From NCBI RefSeq assembly GCF_030758935.1, contig NZ_CP132333.1, forward strand, positions 372,001 to 436,000: DNA of 64,000 bases. Direction: 5' to 3'. Positions 1-6,899 of this stretch are shown here, piece by piece. The stretch's first letter is position 1, and every line of letters starts with the position of its first letter. The position numbers and the translations under genes are program-made. Under the pieces are notes generated by a model, which was not told the DNA's origin, did not search any database, and worked only from the letters and a program-made list of their open reading frames with translations. The stretch is from Geothrix sp. PMB-07 (GTDB lineage: Bacteria > Acidobacteriota > Holophagae > Holophagales > Holophagaceae).

Positions 1-379
1 AGCCGGGCAGGGGGCGGATCACCCGATCACAGGCCAGCACCTCATCCTCGTACTGCTTCAGGGTGACGGCCTTCTCATTGAGATCCAGGTGGGTCACGGT
101 GTGGTTGCCGAGGGCGTGGCCCGCCTCGCCCCAGGCCCGGGCGAAGGCGAGGCCTTCGGGCTGGTCGGCCCCGTTGTTCAGCGTGACGAACAGGGCAGCC
201 TTGACGTGGTGCTTGGCCAGGGCGGCCAGCAGCGCCCCGTTGCGCTCCGCCGGGCTGAGGCGCGGTGTGGCAGCAAGTCGGGGGCCGTCGTCGAAGGTGA
301 AGGCCACGGACTGGGCGAAGCCGAGGGCGCTCAGGCCCAGTCCGGTGCAGAGGGTTTTGAGGAAGGTCATGGGGCGCAT
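1..379 (-). CDS. Polysaccharide deacetylase (NodB family), 3' end cut by window
   Basis: The minus-strand frame from the ATG at 379 begins with a short signal-like segment (MRPMTFLKTLCTGLGLSALG) and then shows the NodB hallmarks: the TFDDGP metal-binding motif near residue 28 and the HxxxH motif NHTVTH near residue 97. Family members remove acetyl groups from carbohydrates such as chitin oligomers, peptidoglycan or exopolysaccharide, usually with a divalent metal held by Asp-His-His. The reading frame is open to the window edge, so about 126 residues are seen and the rest of the catalytic domain is missing. An alternative start lies three codons in. A -10-like TATACT lies upstream at 438-433 without a convincing -35. 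The substrate cannot be told. Confidence 0.8.
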   Translation of the reverse strand, partial: MRPMTFLKTLCTGLGLSALGFAQSVAFTFDDGPRLAATPRLSPAERNGALLAALAKHHVKAALFVTLNNGADQPEGLAFARAWGEAGHALGNHTVTHLDLNEKAVTLKQYEDEVLACDRVIRPLPG

Positions 380-505
380 GGCGGGCCTCTTCGGGAAGAG
401 CGATTCGCTTGGCTGGGGGAGCCGGGATCAAAAGTATACAATCTTGTGTATTTCTGGAAACCCAATGATGCGCCCTGTCGCTTCACCCCTGGATCGCCTC
501 AATGT

Positions 506-829
506 CTAGCGGAATTCCGCCAGCAACTGGCCCTTGGTCACGGTGTCGCCGGGGGTGACATGGATGGTGTCGAGGGTGAGAGCATCGTGGGCCACGATGC
601 GGTTCTGCATCTTCATGGCCTCCAGCACCAGCAGGCTTTGGCCAGGCCGCACGGTGTCACCGGGGCGCACCAGGACTTCCAGAATAAGGCCAGGAATGAC
701 GGCCGTGAGGCGCCGGGGATCCTTCGGCGTGTAGGGCTTCCGGTTCGCGTACTTCTTGGTGAAGGTGGTCTCGTAGACGGTGTCGTTCAGTCGGATGATC
801 TGTCGGACGTGCTTCTTTGCTGAATTCAT
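506..829 (-). CDS. Biotinyl-domain (biotin carboxyl carrier) protein
   Basis: A 107-residue protein whose C-terminal 70 residues form a biotinyl/lipoyl domain with the biotinylation motif EAMKMQN (Lys near residue 72). The first 40 residues are basic and resemble the linker found in carriers that pair with acyl-CoA carboxyltransferases. It starts 51 bp after the carboxyltransferase gene on the same strand, so the two are very likely one operon and one enzyme complex. The carried carboxyl group would be handed to that carboxyltransferase. No biotin carboxylase or membrane decarboxylase subunit is present in the window, so whether the complex carboxylates propionyl-CoA or works as a decarboxylase or transcarboxylase cannot be decided. 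Confidence 0.85.
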   Translation of the reverse strand: MNSAKKHVRQIIRLNDTVYETTFTKKYANRKPYTPKDPRRLTAVIPGLILEVLVRPGDTVRPGQSLLVLEAMKMQNRIVAHDALTLDTIHVTPGDTVTKGQLLAEFR

Positions 830-880
830 GGCACCTCACACATCAAGGTCATGCTGCGCGCATCGCGGGACGGGGGCGGC

Positions 881-2422
881 TCAGAAGGGCGGAATGCCAT
901 GCTTCCGGTCGGGCCGCAGTTCCGCCTTGCCCTCGGAGATCTCAAGGGCGTGGAGGAGGAAATCCCGGGTCTGGTGCGGGGCGATGACGGCATCCACGTG
1001 CCCGTTGGCGGCGGCCACGTAGGGGCTGGCGAACTTCTCGGTGTACTCCTTCACCTTTTCTTTGCGGAACGCTTCGGGGTCCGCGGCAGCGGCGATTTCG
1101 CCCTTGAAGATGATGTTGGCGGCACCCTCGGGGCCCATGACGGCGATCTCGGCGCAGGGCCAGGCGAACACGAAGTCGGCCCCAAGATGCCGCGAGCACA
1201 TGGCGATGTAGCCGCCACCGTAGGCCTTGCGCAGGATCACGGTGATCTTGGGCACGGTGGCTTCGCTGTAGGCATAGAGCAGCTTGGCGCCGTGGCGGAT
1301 GACACCGGCGTGTTCCTGATCGATGCCCGGCAGGTAGCCCGGCAGATCCACGAAAGTGACCAGGGGGATCTGGAAGGCGTCGCAGAAGCGGATGAAGCGG
1401 GCCGCCTTGTCGGAGCTGTCCACGTCCAGCACACCCGCCAGCACCATGGGCTGATTGGCGACCATGCCCACGGTACGGCCATCCATGCGGGCAAAGCCCA
1501 CCACGATGTTGGAGGCCCAGAGGGCCTGCACTTCCATGAAATCAGAGCCGTCACATACAGCCTTGATCACGTCCCGAACATCGTAGGGCTTGTTGGATTC
1601 CGCCGGAATGATGCTTTCCAAGCCGATCTCGCTGCGGGAAGGGATGACACTGAAGGTGTCGGCCTTCTTGCGGTTGTTCCAGGGGATGTACGTGACGAGG
1701 CGCTTCACCTGCTCGAAGCACTCGGCCTCGCTCTGGGCGTAGAAATGGGCATTGCCGGTCATTTCGGCCTGCACCCGGGCGCCGCCCAGGTTTTCCATGG
1801 AGATTTCCTCACCCAGCACCGTCTTGATGACTTCGGGGCCTGTGATGAACATCTTGGAAATCTTGTCCACCACGAAGACGAAATCCGTGAGGGCGGGCGA
1901 GTACACCGCACCACCGGCGCAGGGGCCCAGGATGATGGACAGCTGGGGGATGACACCGGAGGCCAAGGTGTTGCGATAGAAGATCTCGCCGTAGCCCGCC
2001 AGGGAGTTCACGCCCTCCTGGATGCGGGCCCCACCGGAGTCGTTGATGCCGATGAGGGGAATGCCCAGCTTGATGGCGTGATCCATGATCTTGGTGATCT
2101 TGCGGGCGTGGGCCAGGCCCAGGGAGCCGCCCGCCACCGTGAAATCCTGGGCGAAGATGGCCACGGGGTGGCCCATGATGGTGCCCGTTCCGGTGATCAC
2201 CCCATCGCCGGGCAGCTGCTTCTTCTCCATGCCGAAGTCGAAGCACTTGTGCTCCACGAAGAGGTCGTATTCGTGGAAGGAATCCGCATCCAGGATGGCG
2301 GTGATGCGTTCCCGGGCCAGCAGCTTGCCCTGGGCCGCCTGCTTGGCGGCCGCCGCTGGATGGGGCTCCGTGGCTTCGGCGTGCTTGGTGGCGTGATCCT
2401 TCATCTTCTTCGGCAGGGACAT
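881..2422 (-). CDS. Acyl-CoA carboxylase / methylmalonyl-CoA decarboxylase carboxyltransferase subunit
   Basis: The 513-residue product has the size and two-lobed crotonase-like fold of the MmdA/PccB family. It shows an N-terminal KLLARERI segment, a first oxyanion region around GGARIQEGV and a C-terminal LPGYLPG...GGGYIAM stretch that binds biotin and CoA. These enzymes move a carboxyl group between carboxybiotin and an acyl-CoA, most often propionyl-CoA/methylmalonyl-CoA. The biotin carrier gene follows at once on the same strand. A -10-like TATTAT lies at 2477-2472, about 50 bp before the start, with no clear -35. The family is secure; the direction and exact substrate are inferred. Confidence 0.9.
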   Translation of the reverse strand: MSLPKKMKDHATKHAEATEPHPAAAAKQAAQGKLLARERITAILDADSFHEYDLFVEHKCFDFGMEKKQLPGDGVITGTGTIMGHPVAIFAQDFTVAGGSLGLAHARKITKIMDHAIKLGIPLIGINDSGGARIQEGVNSLAGYGEIFYRNTLASGVIPQLSIILGPCAGGAVYSPALTDFVFVVDKISKMFITGPEVIKTVLGEEISMENLGGARVQAEMTGNAHFYAQSEAECFEQVKRLVTYIPWNNRKKADTFSVIPSRSEIGLESIIPAESNKPYDVRDVIKAVCDGSDFMEVQALWASNIVVGFARMDGRTVGMVANQPMVLAGVLDVDSSDKAARFIRFCDAFQIPLVTFVDLPGYLPGIDQEHAGVIRHGAKLLYAYSEATVPKITVILRKAYGGGYIAMCSRHLGADFVFAWPCAEIAVMGPEGAANIIFKGEIAAAADPEAFRKEKVKEYTEKFASPYVAAANGHVDAVIAPHQTRDFLLHALEISEGKAELRPDRKHGIPPF

Positions 2423-2665
2423 GGAAAATCCTCGGGGGGCGTTTTAAGTAAACGCTAGGTCTGGCTTGAAGATAATAAGACGACTTTTGCGTCTTGAATA
2501 AGAAATGCCAGGGGCAGTTGAGGCATTCATCACGGATGGGGTGGACTTGGTCTCGGATTCACCCTGGCGGGATTTCGGCTTCGCCGTATAGTCATGACCA
2601 CGACTCTCATCGCCAAATCCATCCTTTAATCCCATTGTCGACCCGGACAAGCAGAGGAGGCTCCC

Positions 2666-3094
2666 ATGCGGCCACTGAAGCAGCTGATCGAAGGCAAACC
2701 ATCAACCGTAGCGGTGGGGCCTGATGATACCGTGCTGGCGGCCCTCACCCTGCTGGCCCAGTTCGACATCGGCGCCCTCCTGGTGCTGGAGCACGGCAAG
2801 CTGGTGGGCATCTTCTCCGAACGCGACTATGCCCGCAAGATCGTCCTCAAGGGGAAGGCCTCCAAGGACACTCCGGTGCGGGACATCATGAGTGACAAGG
2901 TGAGCTGCGTCACCCTGGACCAGAGTGTCGAAGAGTGCATGGCCCTCATGACCGACAAGCACATCCGCCACCTGCCCGTCATCGGCGCCCACAACGAGGT
3001 GTTGGGCATCGTCTCCATCGGCGACCTGGTGAAGGAAACCATCTCCGACCAGAAATTCACCATCGAGCAGCTGGTGTCGTACATCCAGAATTGA
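2666..3094 (+). CDS. CBS-domain pair protein
   Basis: A 142-residue stand-alone protein made of two CBS motifs (about residues 8-65 and 72-130), with the typical GIFSERDYARKI and IRHLPV/GIVSIGDL signatures. Such proteins bind adenosyl compounds in the cleft between the motifs and act as energy or redox sensors on partner proteins. A strong AGAGGAGG ribosome site at 2653-2660 fixes the start ATG at 2666. It stands alone, divergent from the carboxyltransferase gene, so the partner is not known. The region between them (2423-2665) holds a short inverted repeat AAGACG/CGTCTT around 2477-2497. Confidence 0.88.
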   Translation: MRPLKQLIEGKPSTVAVGPDDTVLAALTLLAQFDIGALLVLEHGKLVGIFSERDYARKIVLKGKASKDTPVRDIMSDKVSCVTLDQSVEECMALMTDKHIRHLPVIGAHNEVLGIVSIGDLVKETISDQKFTIEQLVSYIQN

Positions 3095-3176
3095 GAACAG
3101 CGGCGATTTGAGCCGCAGAAGGCCGGAACGGGCTGGTTTCTGGGCGCATAATCAGGGAGATTTCCCGGGAGTGTCC

Positions 3177-3653
3177 ATGAAGCGACTCGCTCTGCGTTCA
3201 GCACTGCTTCTGGCCTTGGCCATCGCGCCTGCCCAGGCGCAAGTCCACGTCCAGATCGAACTGGGCCTGCCGGTGGCGCCGCCCCTGGTGGTGATTCAGC
3301 CAGGCGTTCAGGTGGTGGAGGGCTTCGACGATGAGGTGTTCTTCCATGGAGGCTGGTACTGGTGCCGCCGCCACGATGGCTGGTACCGTGCGCGTTCGCC
3401 CCGCGCTCGTTTTGGCTGGGTGGAGGAACGGCGGGTGCCGCGTCTGCTGGTCGAGGTGCCCAGGGGCCACTATCGGAACTGGCACCACGACCGGGATCTC
3501 CGCCACACGGAACGCCGTGATGAACGGCGCCGAGAGGAATGGAGGGAAGAACGACGTGATGACCGTCGTGAACTGCGCCGGGAAGATCGCCGTGAGGAGC
3601 GCCATGACGACCGTGAGAGAGACCGGGAACGGGAACGTCGCCGGGACCATTAG
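3177..3653 (+). CDS. Secreted protein with long charged Arg/Glu/Asp tail
   Basis: The start ATG at 3177 follows GGGAG at 3167-3171. The first 21 residues are a clear signal peptide ending in APAQA. The mature part has a region with Trp/Tyr-rich segments (GGWYWCRRHDGWYRARS) seen in small periplasmic YXWXD-type proteins, and the last 55 residues are almost only Arg, Glu, Asp and His. Such a composition suggests a single long charged helix or a nucleic-acid or polyanion binding tail. The next gene begins 24 bp later. I do not recognise a function. Confidence 0.7.
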   Translation: MKRLALRSALLLALAIAPAQAQVHVQIELGLPVAPPLVVIQPGVQVVEGFDDEVFFHGGWYWCRRHDGWYRARSPRARFGWVEERRVPRLLVEVPRGHYRNWHHDRDLRHTERRDERRREEWREERRDDRRELRREDRREERHDDRERDRERERRRDH

Positions 3654-3677
3654 CCAGAGCCGGAGGCCACTTTGACC

Positions 3678-4151
3678 ATGTTCACCAGGGGCATCGGAGC
3701 TTGGGCCGCAGCGGCCTTGCTGGCGGCGCCCCTGGCCGCTCAGGAGAAGAAGCCCGTGGCTGCCGAAATGATCTGGCGCTATGAGGCGCCTCGGGGCTTT
3801 CGCCTGCCGGAGCCCGCCTATCGCTTTCCCACCCAGATCAAGCAGGCGCTGGTGGACTACGTGCAGCCATCGCCAGACCTGGTGCGAGCCTACGCGGACG
3901 TGTGCGGCGACAAACACCGCTTTGCCCAGTGGCTGCAGGGCCTGCTGCTGGAGCGCAAGAAGGGCATGGCCTCTGCTGCGGATGGAGGAGGCGCCACGGT
4001 GCTTTCCAGTCATCCCGCACGGATGGCGCCGGGACGTGGCGCCATCGTCCGTTCCACAGCCCGTGCCCCCCAGGGGCGGACCCGGGTGGCGCAGGAACTG
4101 GAAGCCATCGAGGACTATTTGATGGTGCTGAAACTCTGGGATCCCGAGTAG
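3678..4151 (+). CDS. Hypothetical secreted protein
   Basis: This 157-residue product begins with a signal peptide (MFTRGIGAWAAAALLAAPLAA, cleavage before QEKK). A TTG at 3672 in the same frame lies closer to the GGAGG at 3662-3666 and could be the start instead, which would add two residues. The mature protein has no motif I recognise; it is basic in its C-terminal half and ends with a predicted helix (VAQELEAIEDYLMVLKLW). It lies 24 bp after the charged secreted protein and probably shares its transcript. Its stop codon lies one base from the stop of the convergent epimerase-like gene. Confidence 0.6.
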   Translation: MFTRGIGAWAAAALLAAPLAAQEKKPVAAEMIWRYEAPRGFRLPEPAYRFPTQIKQALVDYVQPSPDLVRAYADVCGDKHRFAQWLQGLLLERKKGMASAADGGGATVLSSHPARMAPGRGAIVRSTARAPQGRTRVAQELEAIEDYLMVLKLWDPE

Positions 4152-4152
4152 G

Positions 4153-5280
4153 TCAGCCCTTGGCCTTGCTGGCTTCGCGCCAGGCGGCGATGAGCTTGGC
4201 CTCCTGCTCGGCACTGGGGCCTGCCAGCTTGTTGCGGCCCTTCTCCACCTTCTCCTGGGTCTTGAACCAGGTCAGGGTGTCCTTGACAGTGTCGAGGGCC
4301 GGGCGGAACTTCAAGCCCGCCTTCACGGCGCGGTCATTGCGCCAGGTGTGGAAGCCCTTGGTCTCGCCCGCATAGGGCGCCCAGATCGGGAACTCCAGGC
4401 CTTCCTGCTTGGCGACGAAGTCGGCTGGAATCCACAGGGGCTTGGCGTTCGGGTTGCCGACCTTCTGGCAGGCCTCCACCAGGGTGCCCCAGGCCAGGCG
4501 CTTTTCGGGGCCGCAGGCGTTGAAGACGCCGGTGGTGCCCTGTTCCACCAGGTGCACCAGCCAGGCGGCCAGGTCGCGCACGTCGATGATCTCCACGGGG
4601 TCGCTGGGCGCGCCGGGCACGGCGAGTTCACTGCCCTTGTCGAAGCGCACGGGCCAGTAGGTGAAGCGGCCGGTGGGATCGTCGGGCCCCACGATGTAGC
4701 CGGGGCGGATGATGGTGGCGCGGCCGGGCATGGCCTTCTGGGCGGCCTGTTCGCACAGGGCCTTGAGGCCGCCGTAGTTCTGGAATTCCTTCCCCATATC
4801 TTCCACGGTGGGATCGGCCAGCGTGGCGAGCGGCGCATCCTCAGTGCCGTTCTCGGGGTTGGGCTCCTTGTAGGCGCTGATGCTGGAGATGTAGATGTAC
4901 TGCTTGGCGAAGGGGGCCACCAGGGCCGCCGAGGCGCCGACCATGCGCGGGTAGTAGCCGCTGTTGTCGATGACGGCGTCCCACTTGCCGCCCTCCAGCG
5001 CCTTCAGTCCCTCGCCCTTCTTGGGGTCGCGGTCGCCGTGCAGTTTCTCGACACCGGGAAAGAGGTCGGGCCGCGTCTTCCCGCGGTTGAACATGGTCAC
5101 CTGGTGGCCGTGCGCCTGGGCGATCTCGATGGTGGCGGGGCCCAGGAAGCCGGTGCCGCCCAGAATGAGGATCTTCTTGGGGGCCACCTTGGCGGGTGCT
5201 GCGGAAAGGTCCAGGCCCGTGGCGGCCAGGGCGGTGGCTGCGGCGGACCACTGCATGAATTCACGACGGGACACGTTCAT
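4153..5280 (-). CDS. Tat-exported NAD-dependent epimerase/dehydratase-like protein
   Basis: The 375-residue product begins with a twin-arginine signal (SRREFMQW at residues 4-11, hydrophobic stretch to about 30). It continues into a Rossmann short-chain fold with GGTGFLG at about residue 43, the NAD-binding glycine motif of the extended SDR family. The usual YxxxK pair is replaced by a YGGLKALCE segment near residue 170, as in SDR proteins related to NmrA or isoflavone reductases. The ATG at 5280 is chosen because GGGAGG stands six bases upstream. An exported SDR is unusual and implies folding with cofactor in the cytoplasm before Tat export. The substrate is unknown. Confidence 0.8.
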   Translation of the reverse strand: MNVSRREFMQWSAAATALAATGLDLSAAPAKVAPKKILILGGTGFLGPATIEIAQAHGHQVTMFNRGKTRPDLFPGVEKLHGDRDPKKGEGLKALEGGKWDAVIDNSGYYPRMVGASAALVAPFAKQYIYISSISAYKEPNPENGTEDAPLATLADPTVEDMGKEFQNYGGLKALCEQAAQKAMPGRATIIRPGYIVGPDDPTGRFTYWPVRFDKGSELAVPGAPSDPVEIIDVRDLAAWLVHLVEQGTTGVFNACGPEKRLAWGTLVEACQKVGNPNAKPLWIPADFVAKQEGLEFPIWAPYAGETKGFHTWRNDRAVKAGLKFRPALDTVKDTLTWFKTQEKVEKGRNKLAGPSAEQEAKLIAAWREASKAKG

Positions 5281-5322
5281 GAGACCTCCCTTGGTGGCCA
5301 GGGTGTTGATGATGGACCTGGA

Positions 5323-5349
5323 TTGATACCTCGTGAATTGATATATACT
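5323..5349 (+). promoter_or_regulatory. Possible promoter for the transporter gene
   Basis: TTGATA at 5323-5328 and TATACT at 5344-5349 resemble -35 and -10 boxes but are only 15 bp apart. TTGATA is repeated at 5338-5343. The start of the transporter gene is 39 bp downstream. The spacing is short, so this is a weak call. Confidence 0.3.
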
Positions 5350-5387
5350 CCATTCCGGCCCCTCCGCAACCTCTTTCTGGATCACCC

Positions 5388-6662
5388 ATGACACCTGCCC
5401 GCCTGCTCCGTCGCCTGGTGCTGCTCGAGGAGGGCGAAGCCCCGGGGCTGCTCTGGTCCACCCTGTATTTCTTTCTTCTGTTCTTCGGCTTCTACCTGGT
5501 GCGCCCGGTGCGCGAAGCCATCGGCATCGCCCGGGGCGCGGACAAGCTGCCTTGGCTCATGACGGGCACCCTGCTGGCCATGGTGTTGGCCAATCCGGCC
5601 TTCGCCACCCTGGTGTCGAAGCTGCCGCGGCGGCGCTTCATCCCGCTGGCCTACCGCTTCTTCGCGGTGAACATGCTGGCGCTCTTCCTGGCCTTCCGTT
5701 TCCTGCCCAACCATGGCGGCGCCATCCTGGGCTACGGCTTCTACATCTGGCTCAGTGTCTTCAACCTCTTCGTGGTGTCGGTGTTCTGGGGCCTCATGTC
5801 CGATGTGTGGGCCGAAGGCCAGGGCAAGCGGCTCTTCGGCTTCATCGCCACCGGTGGCACCTTGGGCGCCATCGCGGGCGCGGCGCTCACGGGGGTGCTG
5901 ACCAAGGGTTTCGTCGTCGCCAGCTTTAAGGTGAAGGTGGATCCACTGTCGCTGCTGCTGGTTTCGGCGCTGACGCTGGAGGCGGCGGTGTTCTGCGTGA
6001 AACGGTTGATGGCCATCTTCCATGTGGGGGAAGAGACGCAAGGCACGAGGGAGCCGGGCCCCGGCCCTCTGGAAGGCCTGCGGCTCATCGCCACCTCGCG
6101 CTACCTCCAACTCATCTGCCTCTACATCCTGCTCTTCACCATCACCAGCACCCTGCTCTACCTGCAGCAGGGCAGCATCGTGGAGCGCACCTTTGCGGGC
6201 ACTGCCGCCCGCACAGCGGCCTTCGCCCGCATCGATCTCTGGGTGAACGTGCTCACGTTGGTGACGCAGGTGCTGCTCACGGGCCGCCTCATCACGGCCC
6301 TGGGCATTCCCGTGGTGCTGTCCATCCTGCCGGTGCTCACCCTCGTGGGCTTCGGCGCTCTTTGGATCTGGCCCACCTTCGCCGTCATGGCCCTGATCCA
6401 GGTGCTGCGCCGCGGTCTTCACTACGCGTTGGACCGTCCGGCCCGCGAGGTGCTCTACATTCCGCTGGGACCTGAGGAGCGCTACAAGGCAAAGCCCTTC
6501 ATCGACACCTTCATCTACCGCGGCGGCGACCTGCTGGGTGTCTGGGCTCCCACGGCGCTGGTGGCGTTGGCGATTCCCGTGGGTTTGGCCTCGCTGGGAT
6601 GTTCAGGCCTGTGGTGGGCCAGCAGCCTGGCTTTGGGGCGCCGGGTGCGATTGGGAGGTTGA
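5388..6662 (+). CDS. Polytopic membrane transporter (MFS or NTP/NDP exchanger-like)
   Basis: The 424-residue product has about 12 hydrophobic segments. The opening (EEGEAPGLLWSTLYFFLLFFGFYLVRPVREA, given here in part) resembles the ATP/ADP-translocase-like Tlc/Npt branch of the major facilitator fold, where a charged RPVRE follows the first membrane segment. A conserved GFIATGGTLGAIAGA segment lies near residue 155. Free-living bacteria often carry such genes without any link to nucleotide exchange, so the substrate is open. It is divergent from the Tat-exported epimerase-like gene. Its stop codon overlaps the -35 box of the downstream thr promoter. Confidence 0.65.
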   Translation: MTPARLLRRLVLLEEGEAPGLLWSTLYFFLLFFGFYLVRPVREAIGIARGADKLPWLMTGTLLAMVLANPAFATLVSKLPRRRFIPLAYRFFAVNMLALFLAFRFLPNHGGAILGYGFYIWLSVFNLFVVSVFWGLMSDVWAEGQGKRLFGFIATGGTLGAIAGAALTGVLTKGFVVASFKVKVDPLSLLLVSALTLEAAVFCVKRLMAIFHVGEETQGTREPGPGPLEGLRLIATSRYLQLICLYILLFTITSTLLYLQQGSIVERTFAGTAARTAAFARIDLWVNVLTLVTQVLLTGRLITALGIPVVLSILPVLTLVGFGALWIWPTFAVMALIQVLRRGLHYALDRPAREVLYIPLGPEERYKAKPFIDTFIYRGGDLLGVWAPTALVALAIPVGLASLGCSGLWWASSLALGRRVRLGG

Positions 6663-6687
6663 CCTTTTTTCCACCATCCCGGATGAT
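6659..6687 (+). promoter_or_regulatory. Promoter of the thr operon
   Basis: TTGACC at 6659-6664 (five of six consensus bases) and GATGAT at 6682-6687 (four of six) are separated by 17 bp. The -35 overlaps the stop codon of the transporter gene. The predicted transcript start, around 6694, falls at the leader-peptide start codon at 6695, so the leader may be translated as a leaderless message. Confidence 0.55.
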
Positions 6688-6694
6688 GGCGGAC

Positions 6695-6814
6695 ATGCGC
6701 TTTCCGTCGAACAGCTTCGCCATCGCCTCGCAGATCCCTGCGGTGGACGGCCTGCGCTCCTTCGGTATTACCTCCGGTACCACCACGACCAATACGGTCG
6801 CGCGGGGCACCTGA
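6695..6814 (+). CDS. Threonine operon leader peptide (thrL-like)
   Basis: A 39-codon reading frame sits between the transporter and thrA. Its end reads [16 protein letters not shown], with four consecutive Thr codons (ACC ACC ACG ACC, 6779-6790) and further Thr codons at 6770, 6794 and 6809, plus one Ile codon just before. This is the layout of a ribosome-stalling leader peptide for a threonine biosynthetic operon. In-frame ATGs at 6683 and 6686 are alternative starts; none has a good ribosome site. The stop codon at 6812-6814 lies 22 bases before the attenuator hairpin. Thr codon density and the pairing logic of the following hairpins are direct observations; the regulatory role is inferred. 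Confidence 0.8.
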   Translation: MRFPSNSFAIASQIPAVDGLRSFGITSGTTTTNTVARGT

Positions 6815-6866
6815 CCTGATCAGCACACTCAGACTCAGCCCCGCGCCTCACACCGCGGGGCTTTTT
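6801..6866 (+). terminator. thr attenuator: terminator with competing antiterminator
   Basis: AGCCCCGCG (6837-6845) and CGCGGGGCT (6854-6862) form a perfect nine-pair stem with an eight-base loop, followed by a T run at 6862-6866: an intrinsic terminator before thrA. The octamer CGCGGGGC also occurs inside the leader peptide at 6801-6808, so the terminator's left arm (6838-6845) can pair with it instead. A ribosome stalled on the Thr codons at 6779-6790 leaves the octamer free to form the antiterminator. A ribosome reaching the stop at 6812 covers it and lets the terminator form. Confidence 0.85.
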
Positions 6867-6899
6867 CGTTTCGACCCAACCGTTGCCGGAGCGCTTCAG

